Below, in pieces: positions 38,587-48,184 of a stretch of DNA of 64,000 nucleotides. The DNA comes from Marsupella aquatica (taxonomy: Eukaryota > Marchantiophyta). The stretch covers positions 26,350,001-26,414,000 of the forward strand of contig OZ316892.1 of the NCBI GenBank assembly GCA_973895155.1, written 5' to 3'. Within the stretch, counting starts at the first letter, position 1. Every line of letters starts with the position of its first letter. The notes beneath the pieces are model-generated. The model saw only the letters and a list, made by a program, of their open reading frames with translations. It was not told where the DNA came from and ran no database searches. A program made the position numbers and the translations under genes.

Positions 38587-39213
38587 TTACAATATTTGTA
38601 AATAATTACAATGCCTTGAAAAACTATTGGAGTCTAATACTTTGGTAAAAGCATCCGTTGGATTAAGCTTTCCATCAATCTTGACAAGCTCAAATTCATC
38701 ATCCGATAATGCCTGTCGGATGAAATGATAGCGGACATCAATGTGCTTTACCCTGTCATCCATCACCTGATTCTTGGCAGTGTAAATTGCACTTTGACTG
38801 TCACAATGAAGATATGCACACTCTTGTGATAAACCCATCTCCGTGACAAGATTTTTCAACCAAATGGTCTCTGATGCTGCTTCTGCTGCTGCTACATACT
38901 CGGCATCCATAGTAGACTTTGCAACACACTTTTGGAGAGTAGACTTCCAACTAATGCATCCACCAGCAAGTGTAAATACATATCCAGTTGTCGATCTCCT
39001 CTTATCCAGATCACCTGCGTAGTCTGCATCCACATAACCTTGAAGCACTTTCATATTGTTTGAACTTGCATCAAACAATAAACCCTTCTTAGTGGAACCT
39101 CTGATGTAGCGCAAAATCCATTTCACTGCTTCCCAATGAACTTTTCCTGGATTTGCCATGTATCTGCTTACCTTGCTAACGGCATAAGCTATGTCTGGTT
39201 GGGTGCATACCAT
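38587..39213 (-). pseudogene. Copia RNase H region (3' part of pol)
   Basis: A 208-residue open segment continues the copia pol protein after the nested insertion. It begins MVCTQPDIAYAVSKVSRYM, contains GYVDADYAGDLDKRRSTTGY (the copia RNase H signature with its catalytic Asp), STMDAEYVAAAEA, HCDSQSAI and KHIDVRYHFIR, and ends shortly before the polypurine tract, as expected for the natural C terminus. RNase H degrades the RNA strand of the RNA-DNA hybrid during reverse transcription. It is separated from its upstream half by 4 kb of foreign DNA, so it is a fragment. Confidence 0.9.
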
Positions 39214-40379
39214 GAGATACTGTCACTTGCCTATCCAATGATTAATACGTGCAAACCATACTTTTCCTGCTTAAACCGTTGGTATCGTATTACGGGGTCG
39301 TGGAGGGACGCTATTTGGAGGATTTCCACACCTAAGGATGAGTATGTTTGATTCCACTCCCGGAAGTGTACTTTTTGATCAAGTCTACCGACTGGTCTCT
39401 CCGTTTTTTATCAAGTCCAAGGGACTGGTCCTACCATCTACAACTCATGCCCACCGGGTGAGTGTTGTCACCACCCCCCTCCTCTCTTGGGCAAGCATAC
39501 CAACATTTACAATAAGATTTGAACACTAGTGACAAGGGCAAATGTTTCCACAACGACACCGACCACACGCACTAGGGGAGGAAAACAAACAACACAAGCA
39601 ACAACAAGTGACCCACAAAATATTGGAACCTCAAGCCAAATCCATATCTCTTGGTGTTTCCCGTAACACATGCAAGGACAACCCGGCCTCCTGCCGTCTG
39701 CCCAACTCCTGCCTCCCGGGGACAAGTGCTACGTTCTCCACCTCACTACTCTGGCTTGAACTTCTCCTAATCGGTGCGCTACTCACAAAAGCTACTCCAA
39801 AGCATCCAAGTACTACGCTGAGTTCCCCCCCTCACTACTCAGGGGCTCTCCCCCTAAATACCAAAAAAAACCACACCAAAGCACCCCTCATGGGGTCACA
39901 ACGATGGCGGCTACCCTAGCAGCGCCGCTAAAACCCTGCACTAAGAAATCCCTAAACTAAAAGGCATGCGGCACACACATGCTGCTAAAACCCTAAACCC
40001 TAAACAAGGGGCCGACGGTGCCTTCGACGACGCCCCAACTGTACTCCGTGAACCCTGAAATTGCAAGGCACCCCACAATGGCTGAAACTAGGTGCCCTAT
40101 CAACTGTACTTTTGAGCTCACCCTTGGATAGCCCTTCTCCTCCTGATCCCGAATCACTCAGCCACACTCGCAACGGACATCGGACGCCTGAGTTATGGTC
40201 GTTTCCGTATTGCGAAAACACAATTTCGCCGGGCCATAACTTGCTCATCCTGGCTCCGTTTGAGGAGCGCCGCCTCTTGTTGGAATCAGCTCCGCGAGCT
40301 CTTTCCAACAAGCCCGTGAGTGACCCCTCACAAAAAAGTTGGAAATCCAAAGGCCGTACAACCACATCCGTACGACTAT

Positions 40380-42121
40380 CTACTCCTCCTCTTCTTCACT
40401 CTCGGTGCCCTGGCTTGTGCCCCGTGAGTGGGCCTCCTCTTCATCACTCACGGGAGTGAGTGCCACCTCACTTTTCTTCTTCTTTACCGGGGTACTCTTC
40501 GTGCTGCCGCTCCCTTGCTTCCTCAAAGTGGCCAAGGCCTGCCACGCCTTGATGTACCCCTCACCAATGGTGTCCTTCCATAGGGTAGCCTCTTCTCCGG
40601 ACCGCAACTCCAATGGTAGAACTTGCCCTGTGGCCATGGGAGTCCCGGGGGTGACAGACCTGGGTGGCATCCCCGTACTGACCTGAGCCTCCCGTAACGA
40701 TTTCCGTACCTCCCGGAGCTTCTTCTCCAAGCCCTTGCTCTTCTCCTGACTCTTCTTGGCTCCATCCAACAAGGGCCCATACTTCCCACTAACCTCCTTC
40801 ACCACCATCTCAATAGCCTGGGAGATCAAATCCGGGGAAAGTGTGGAGCTAGGTGTGTCGGGGCTCTTCCATTTCCCCAGACTCAAGGCCTCACTCCTCT
40901 TTGCTCGTGTCTCAAAGGCGGCCACCTGACTCCGTAGTGCTCCCACCTGGTTTCTCCACTCCACCACTTCTCCAGAATTCTACTTCTCTTTGGCCAATGC
41001 TTGTCTCAATGCTCCCACCTCTTCTGCTTCCTTGGCCTTGGTGGACAAGGCTCCCTTCAAGTTGGAGATCTCTACGTGAGCTGCTTGGAGAAGCTTAACC
41101 TTCTCATGAATGGTCCCCTCCTTGGCCTTGATCACCTCCTTCAGAGACAGGGTACTCTGCTCTAACGTCTCTACTCTGGCTGAGGCATGCTTGAGAGAAT
41201 CTCTCAATGCGTGGATTAGCTTGAGTCCCTCATGGACTCCCTCTCTGAAATCCCGTAGCTCTGCTAGGTAAACATCCAGAATGTTGTAGACCAGGGGATT
41301 TTTTGGATCTCCTACGAGTGATTCAAGCCACTCCAACGTGTAGTCCTCATCCTGGTTTCTTCTCCTCTATCTTCACCCCCACCAGCCGACGATGATTCCT
41401 CCGTGAGCTTCCCTATAACGGTAGTGGCAATACTCCGGATCTCCGTGGTGAGAGATGATCCCGTGTCTTCCTGTCCCGGGGAACCAATCAACCCTTCTGC
41501 CCTGGCCAATACAAATGACCCCATCAAATGTACAGCCCCACCTGGTTTCACACTCCCGGGATCAGCGGCCAACAGCTTCTTCAACCCGTAGTACCACCAT
41601 CCGTACACATGGGCTGGGTGGTTCTTGATGTCCATAGCTACCACGAAATGCTCTTCATTCACCACCCCGGATTGCACGTTGCCAAGGACCCGTTGATGAA
41701 CCTTGGCCAGGAATCCCTTATACTCAACATCCTTGACAGCGGAAAGAGGGATGGCAGTGGTGGAGGTGGGATTAATCACCCAAGTGGCCACCATCTTCAA
41801 CGTGAGTTCTCCCCTAATGTGCCGAGGTGTGAATGAGAATTTCTGATTCCCCAGAAACAGCAGCCTAGCCAACTCCACATGGGGCACTACACGTTTGAGA
41901 CATTCAAAGTAGATTCCCTCCGTTCGTAACTCCATCCCGGCCTCAATGTCCCAGCTCTTCCCCGGAGGGATGGTAATCTCCACCTTCATGAATTCTGTAA
42001 CCCCGGTGGCTTGGAAAATATTCCGACAATCCTCCATCACTTTGGCGGAGGTCTTGGGATAAATTCAACGAAAAATCCTCCTACCCACCGGTGTGGAACC
42101 TGTTGCCAATCCCGTGCTCAT
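40380..42121 (-). pseudogene. Decayed gag-like coiled-coil protein of the nested element
   Basis: Reading from ATG at 42121 the frame gives MSTGLATGSTPVG, meets a TGA at 42065-42067, then runs 242 residues (TEFMKVEITIPPGKSWDIEAG..., HPAHVYGWWYYGLKKLL). It shifts frame by one base near 41340 and continues through a long coiled-coil-like segment (LIHALRDSLKHASARVETLEQ, EEVGALRQALAKEK). It meets a TAG at 40980-40982, continues in frame (KKSQEKSKGLEKKLREVRKSL) and ends in an acidic SEEEEE tail at 40380. Total intended length is near 580 residues. I do not recognise the family. A structural (gag-like) role is inferred only from the mobile context, the coiled coil and the lack of enzymatic motifs. 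Confidence 0.65.
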
Positions 42122-42687
42122 CGTAGCTTCTCTCTCTTCTCTCTCCCTTGCAATCAAAGTCTCCACGTAGTCACGGTAAGCAGCCTTGTATCTCCGAATG
42201 CGTGCCACACTAAACTCTGGTTGATCTAGCATTCATGCATCCTGAAATCAAATTCTCAATCACCAAATCCCGCCACCCGTAGCAATGTCAATTCCCTGGC
42301 CCGAAACAGCCCCCGTAGCCCGATTAATTTATTTCTCTCAATCCCCTCCGTCGTCACTCCATGTTGCTGTCGTTAATGCCCTGACAGTCCCCGCAATCCC
42401 CCATGAGTGAGCCTTGAGAAGAATTGGAGAGAAAGCTCAAATAATTGTAACATAAGGAGAAAGCTTTCGGCAATAAGGGAGAGAAACTCGAGTTTGCTTT
42501 CGGCAAGAGAAGGGTCGTGTGAAAAGGAGAAAAGAGGGGAGAGAAAAAAACAACAAAAACCCCCCCGGGAGCAGCTTTTCGCCTTGCGCCCTGGAGCCCT
42601 CCTTTGTCCCGACTCACGGGAGTCCCCCTTCCTCGCAGCTCGCGCCTCGCAGCTCGTGGCTCGCGGCCCGCAGCTCGCGGCTCGCAG

Positions 42688-42930
42688 CTCGTGGCTCACT
42701 CGCGGATGCTTCCCCTTCCTCGCACGACAGCTCGCAGCTCGCGGCTCACTCGTGGACGCTTCCCCTTCCTCGCACGGCAGCTCGCGGACCTCCTTAGGAG
42801 GGATTTATTTTAAAACCCCCCCATACTCCTCACTCGCGGCAGCTCGCAGCAGCTCCCGCCCTCTGCAGGGCTCGCAGCTCGCGGCTCACTCGCGGACGCT
42901 TCCCCTTCCTCGCACGGCAGCTCGCGGCTC
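42688..42930. repeat. GC-rich minisatellite in the leader of the nested element
   Basis: At least three units of about 43-50 bp built on CTCGCGGCTCACTCGCGGAC plus GCTTCCCCTTCCTCGCAC start near 42688, 42738 and 42877. They are embedded in further CGCAGCTCGCGG words. The last two units are part of a larger duplication that also includes a C-rich CCCCCCATACTCCTC block. The tract is rich in CpG, in contrast to the AT-rich surroundings. It produces long artefactual Ser/Arg/Ala-rich frames. Confidence 0.85.
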
Positions 42931-43285
42931 GCGCCTCGCAGCTCGCAGAAGGATTTAATGGGGGTTTAATTAAACCCCCCATACTCCTCCAGTCCTGCCT
43001 GAGTGTTGCTTTAGAAGGGGTGTTACCAAAAAATTAAAAATGCTTATTTCCCGGACTTCCTTACCTTCCCGGAAAGTCACAATTTTAAACCCCCCCAGGT
43101 TTTTGCCCCATAATTAACCCGGGTCTAGACAAAACTGTTGGGGTCTCCGACTATCCCGAGATGCTTTAAAAAACTTTACAGATTTAAAGAACATTAAAAA
43201 AAAACTTGCGTCTATGGGCTTATTTATTTACAGGTGTCTTGCTGGTGACACTAATGGTGATTTACCGTGGCGGGACCCCATCACA

Positions 43286-44860
43286 GATACATTAAACTAC
43301 CCACAGCACTTTCGTAAGGAACTTTGGACATCAAACTTTTTTCTGTCGCATTTGATGGACAAAATGCTGCAGAAATATTGAAATGCCTTGCCAAAGGAAC
43401 ACTTGAGCCTTAGCATCTGCCATGTTGAATTTTGAGAGTACCTTCTCTGCATATCTTTTCTGCGTCAGCCAAAGTTTGGCTTTGTTAACATCCCTGACAA
43501 TCTCCATGCCTAGGATCCTCTTGGTTGTGCCCAAATCCTTCATCTTAAACTCAAAACTGAGTTGGGCCTTAAGCTTATCAACTTCGCCCCTATTCTGTGC
43601 TGCAATGAGCATGTCATCCACATAAAGTACAAGGATGACAAGCTTAAAACCTGTGTTGTTCACACGCCTGATGTAAACACATGGATCGTACACGCTTCGC
43701 ACAAATCCAAGCGATTTCAAAAATTCATCAAAACGCTTGTTCCACTGCCTTGGGCTCTACTTTAATCCATACAAGGATTTTAGCAACCTGCATACCAAAT
43801 TTTCCTTGCCCTTTTGCACAAAACCCTCTGGTTGTCTCATGTAAATCACCTCATCCAACAATCCATATAAGAATGCCGTGACAACATCCATTTGATCTAA
43901 AACCAGATCAAATAAAACTACAAGAGCATATAGCAAACGTATTATTGAATACTTTGCTACGGGTGAAAAAACCTCATTGTAGTCTATACCTTTCTGTTGA
44001 GTAAAACCCTTGGCTACCAACCGAGCCTTAAATATCTTCTCAGCATCCTCCGTGGGTCCATCTTTCTTCCTATACACCCACTTGCTGTCAACAGCTTGCT
44101 TGTCACTAGGTAGACTTGTGAGTTCCCAAGTCTTGTTATCATGAAGTGATTTCATTTCCATGCGCATCGCCGCCTGCCACTATTGCTTCTCCATAGAAGC
44201 TAGGACCTCTCGAAATGAGGATGGATCTCCATCTTCTGTCACCAATGCATCAATAGATTCTTCATCCAAATCCACTTGATCAGAAGGAAGCCAAGTTCCA
44301 TACCTTTCCCGGGCTTGACGTTTGCGAGTTCCTCTTCGCACTGAAGACTCTGGCTGATCTGATTATAGTGTGCTTTGCCTTATAGTGGTGTCAACATATT
44401 CATTATCTGACACATCCTTTCCCCTTATATCCTCTAGAGGAGGAGATTGCTCTTTGTTAGTAGTAGGGAATTGATCTATCTCCCCCTCCTTCAATGATTT
44501 TTCTTCATTGAAGGATACATCCCGACTAACAAGTAACTTGCAATCAACTGGATCCCACAATCGATAACCTTTAACTTCACGCTGATAACCAAGAAAAATG
44601 CATTTCTGGGCTCTAGGATCTAGCTTAGTCCTATTATTGCTAGGAACATGTGCATATGCTTCACAGCCAAAAACCCTAAGCGTTGAATAATCAGCAGGTC
44701 GATTGTGCCATAGCTCAAAGGGGGTTTTGTAAGTAATTGCCCGACTAGGAGAGAGATTTACTAGAGAAGCAGCTATGTTGACAGCTTCCACCCAGAAGAT
44801 TTGTGGCAATTTAGAGTGGCTTAACATGCTCCTTGCTCGCTCCAACAATGTGTAGTTGAG
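43286..44860 (-). pseudogene. Copia integrase C-terminus and reverse transcriptase (broken)
   Basis: In one frame this covers the integrase tail (LLERARSMLSHS, SPSRAITYKTPFELWHNRPADYSTLRVFGCEAYAH), a linker, and the RT domain (KTWELTSLP, VDSKWVYRKK, KARLVAKGFTQQKGIDY, DVVTAFLYG, SLYGLK, LYVDDMLIAAQN with the YVDD active site). In-frame stops lie at 44363-44365 (TAA), 44180-44182 (TAG) and 43757-43759 (TAG). The last replaces the Gln of the strongly conserved copia motif YGLKQSPRQW. A one-base deletion near 43395 shifts the end. The segment stops at the nested insertion. Confidence 0.92.
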
Positions 44861-46687
44861 TCACTCAACAACACCATTTTGCTCAGGAGTGTACACAATT
44901 GTGAGATGAGGAGTAATTCCCTTATTTGCACAATACGTGTTGAACTCGCCAGAGGTGTATTCACCACTATCTGATCGTAGATATCTCACATTCTTTGCAG
45001 TCTGTGTCTCAACTTGAGCTACCCATTGTTTGAAGATGGAAAGCACTTCAAACTTATGGGCAATGAAATAAATCCAAACAAACCTTGAGTAATCATCGAT
45101 AAACGATACATAGTATTGTTTGCCTGAATGTGAGGAAACCGGAGCAGGACCCCACACATCGGAATGAATATACTCAAGTACAACTTTAGAATGATGAATG
45201 GCAGTCGGAAATGGAGTTCTTGTTTTCTTGCCGACAATGCAATGATCACAAAAACTCAACTTGCATGCTTGCAATCCTGGTAGGAGATATCGCTTGTGTA
45301 GGATTTCCAAACTTTTTTCACTCATGTGACCAAGCCGAGCATGCCATAAATTGATTTTCTCCTCCTGAGATGTGACCAAATTGACTTCGGCAAGAAGTGT
45401 GGTGCCTTCCAAGACATAGATGTTTCTTTTCCTCTTGCCAATAAGAACTTCAGTTGATCCATGCGTGACTGTTAACATCCCATCAATTGCACTCCATTGA
45501 TAACCCTTCGCATCCAAGTAGCCAAGAGAAATCAAATTCTTACACATTTCTGGAATGTGTCTGACATTTGATAGAGTACAGTACTTGCCACCGGGTAGTT
45601 GAATCTTTACGGATCTAATCCCTAAAACTTTGCAAGAATGATTATTTCCCATCAAAACAGATCCGTTGATAGGAGTGTAGGATGAGAAAAGTTCACGCAT
45701 ATAGCACATGTGATACGAGCAAGCGGAATCCAAGATCCATTGACAATCCTCAACTTGGGAAGTGGTACACAATGCAAATCCTTCACTATCCTCTTCTCGA
45801 ACAACTACTTGGGCTGAAGAACCGGCAACTTCCTTGAATGTGTCTTTGACTCGACAATCCTTCTTCATGTGGCCCACTTTGTCACACTTCCAATACTTTA
45901 TCTCACGAGTAGACTTGGATGGTGATTTGGATCGAGATCTAGATCTGGATCTAAACCTCCTCCTACCAAAAAATCGGTCGTGGAACCTTCCTCGCTCCAT
46001 GGAGAGTGGGTTAAACCTTTTGTTTTCATGAGATAGCTCCCTTGATTTGCCTCTTTCTACCAACAGTGCTGTTGATGATGAGGTTGAGATAGGATGAGCT
46101 GAAGAAACTAGCTTAGACTGCATGTCATCGGTCAACAGGGCACTCACCACATCATTGTAGGATATAGTTGTCTTATCACGGAATAAAAGAACTCGAGACA
46201 AAGATTGGTATGAAGGTGGTAGTGAGCTCAAGAGTTGTAAGGCTTTCTTTTCTTCGCTCAAATGCTCCCCCAAATTCTCTAGGTCAACCACAAGATCATT
46301 GAACTGATCGATATGATCTTGAATCTTGACTCCATCAGCCATTTTGAATTGCATGAGCTTCAGGCTTGCATACATTCGGTTTGACATCTCCTTCTTGTAG
46401 TACTTGTTGCGCAATGCTTGAAACAAGTCCGTCACCGTTTGTGTTGTTTTTTCCTCGAACTGCTTATTCACATTGTTTTTCAGGTACATGCCAACAATAC
46501 TTACCGCTTGATCCTGGAGATCATGCCAATCATCATCTTCCATCTCCTTGGGTTGAGATCTTAGTACCTTGCCTAGGCCCATCGCCCTAAGTGCATCCCT
46601 CACGTTACGTTCCCACATTGTATAGTCCATCCGACCATCAAATTTTTCCACCTCAAACCTTTGACATCCAATCCTAGTAGTCGCCAT
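44861..46687 (-). pseudogene. Copia gag, protease and integrase N-terminal part
   Basis: 608 residues open from ATG at 46687. Residues 1-200 are the copia gag (UBN2-type) domain (FDGRMDYTMWERNVRDAL, NVNKQFEEKTTQTV, LLSSLPPSYQSL). An RS-rich basic stretch (RSRSRSRSKSPSKS) precedes a zinc knuckle whose first Cys is Tyr (YWKCDKVGHMKKDC instead of C-x2-C-x4-H-x4-C). The protease motif is DSACSYHM, where the family usually has DSGCSYHM. The integrase has its HHCC finger (HARLGHMSEKSLEIL..CDHC) and catalytic Asp residues in SDVWGPA and RSDSGEYTS. The frame stops with TGA at 44861-44863, exactly where the conserved EQNGVVER motif needs Arg. Confidence 0.93.
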
Positions 46688-47844
46688 CGCTGGAATGCCA
46701 AATGTAGTGTGGAGTCACCTTCCGACAAGAAATAAACGTCGAATGCTCAGATGTGGGGTGTGAAAATAAGGCCAAAAATGAAAGTTGGTGAATTTTGAAA
46801 TTGATCACTCCTATGTGTAGCCCACAAGGTAACGCTCCGAATTCTGAAAACGGTTTGTCAAATGGACTCTCGAGTGCCGAGAATTTTTACTCCGACCGGA
46901 GGGGGGTAAAAGATGAAATAATTACCCCTCGAGGGAATCTCTTATGTCAAAGATTCCACTAGTATACTTTTTCAGAATTGAACGCACCAATACTTGCCTA
47001 GCTTCCCCAAGTACGCCTCTCCAAAAGTTGAAGTTGATCCAATTTTATTTGCCGCTCGGAATCTTTGACTTTCGGTAAAAATTTAAGCCTCTGGAAAAGA
47101 ATCTTTTCGGGAAATTCCGTCCGCCCTTGTACAGCCCCTATGGGGACTTCACAGGGGGCACTTCCCCCTGCCCGAGCCCTGTCGAGCCCTTGAAAGGCCT
47201 CCTCGAACTTTTCGACCTCCTCGCGCGCCCGCGCAAGTCGTGACTACTCGCGGCAGAAAATACCCCTCGGCGGATTCACTCAAATTCCCGTCTCAATTTT
47301 TGACAAAATCCAATTCTGATTTCAGATTCAGAAACTAGACTTCGAGGGCATCAAGATCGATATAAAGAACTTGCAAAACGGTGGAGTAATGAGGGAGAAA
47401 CAGTTCGGTGAAAGTGACTGATATTAAGTTATCCACCATAGCCAAAATTTCGAGCTCAAAAAACGAGAATTGAAATTAAGATTGCTTCTCAACCGTTTGA
47501 CGGAATTCAACGATGTTGATATCGAAACGTCTAGAAAGACAAGACGCTCAAGCGTATCTCAGTTTCAAGTCCCGATAGAACAATCAAAAAGACTGATCTG
47601 AGAAATTGACCTTATCTCTTGCCCGATAACGTAAATTGAAAACCGTCACTTACAATTGTTTCCATTTCTGACCTCAGGCCTTCATTGCTTCACTGAAATG
47701 AGCCCCTGGTTGTGTGCTCCACACTTGTGAGAAGATTGAGTCCGATCTGCTTTCAATAGCTCCGCTTCGAAGAGGAAATCATCCGCTGTTCACTTTGCTT
47801 GAAGCAAGTTCTATGGAGTTCCTAATCAATTGAAAAATACCTGA

Positions 47845-47856
47845 GCTCTGATACCA
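47845..47856 (-). other. Copia primer binding site (initiator tRNA-Met)
   Basis: On the minus strand TGGTATCAGAGC lies two bases after the 5' LTR. It is complementary to the 3' end of plant initiator tRNA-Met and is the usual primer site of plant copia elements. It fixes the orientation of the element. Confidence 0.95.
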
Positions 47857-47858
47857 AT

Positions 47859-48184
47859 TGTGGGGAGAAATCAGATCAGGAAAAACACTCCAAACATACA
47901 CGTGCTCAATAGTTACGTGGTTCGTCTCAAGGTTGGCTACGTCCACGGGAAGACCAAGCTTTATTAACGGTTATGTGTCTACTCAAGCATCACCATAGCT
48001 CCCATCTCTTCAAGCTCTCATCTCTTGCTATATCACTGTGTTCTCTCTTGAGAACTATCTTGTATGTTCTCACACCACATACAAGTTGAAGAGATAAGGA
48101 CCAATCTCTTCAACTAGGGTTAACACTCTAACCCTAGTTAACATACTAACCATAGTTCAACCCAAGACTGAGTTAACCTCTACA
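47859..48184 (-). repeat. Copia 5' LTR (right end on the plus strand)
   Basis: 326 bp, matching the 3' LTR with about four substitutions and no length change. It is adjacent to the primer binding site, so it would carry the promoter of the element. Confidence 0.95.

Larger units (their letters stand above)
39221..43285 (-). mobile_element. 4,065-bp element nested in the copia pol gene; TG...CA ends, 5-bp target duplication
   Basis: Both borders carry GATAC (39216-39220 and 43286-43290). On the plus strand the insert starts TGTCACTTGCC and ends CCCCATCACA. Removing the insert and one GATAC restores an uninterrupted copia pol frame, so the borders are exact. A 5-bp duplication and TG/CA ends are typical of LTR-retroelement integrase. 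Yet I could not find matching direct LTRs by eye, nor inverted repeats beyond three bases. The only coding signal is a decayed gag-like/coiled-coil frame on the minus strand (40380-42121); no protease, RT or integrase is visible. A non-autonomous, gag-only element (TR-GAG or LARD-like) with diverged or very short terminal repeats is my best reading. A large minisatellite fills its 5' leader. Confidence 0.85.
38067..48184 (-). mobile_element. Ty1/copia LTR retrotransposon, young, interrupted by a nested insertion
   Basis: Paired 326-bp LTRs bound the element at 38067-38392 and 47859-48184. They have TG...CA ends and about four differences (near 99% identity), indicating a recent insertion. Flanks GGGCA (38062-38066) and AGGCA (48185-48189) are a near-perfect 5-bp target duplication. 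On the minus strand the internal order is primer binding site, gag, protease, integrase, reverse transcriptase, RNase H, polypurine tract; integrase before RT defines the copia superfamily. The coding frame is continuous from gag through RT apart from four in-frame stops, plus a one-base deletion near 43395. A 4,065-bp element splits the region between RT and RNase H. Without that insert the element is about 6.05 kb. This copy cannot make its own proteins. Confidence 0.95.

Noticed and set aside
42407-42958. Plus-strand frames with SQLAARGS-type repeats
   Set aside because: Artefact of the GC-rich minisatellite in the nested element; different frames give equally repetitive peptides.
39221-43285. 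Interpreting the nested insert as a DNA transposon
   Set aside because: Its ends share only three bases as an inverted repeat and no transposase is present; TG...CA ends with a 5-bp duplication fit retroelement integrase better.
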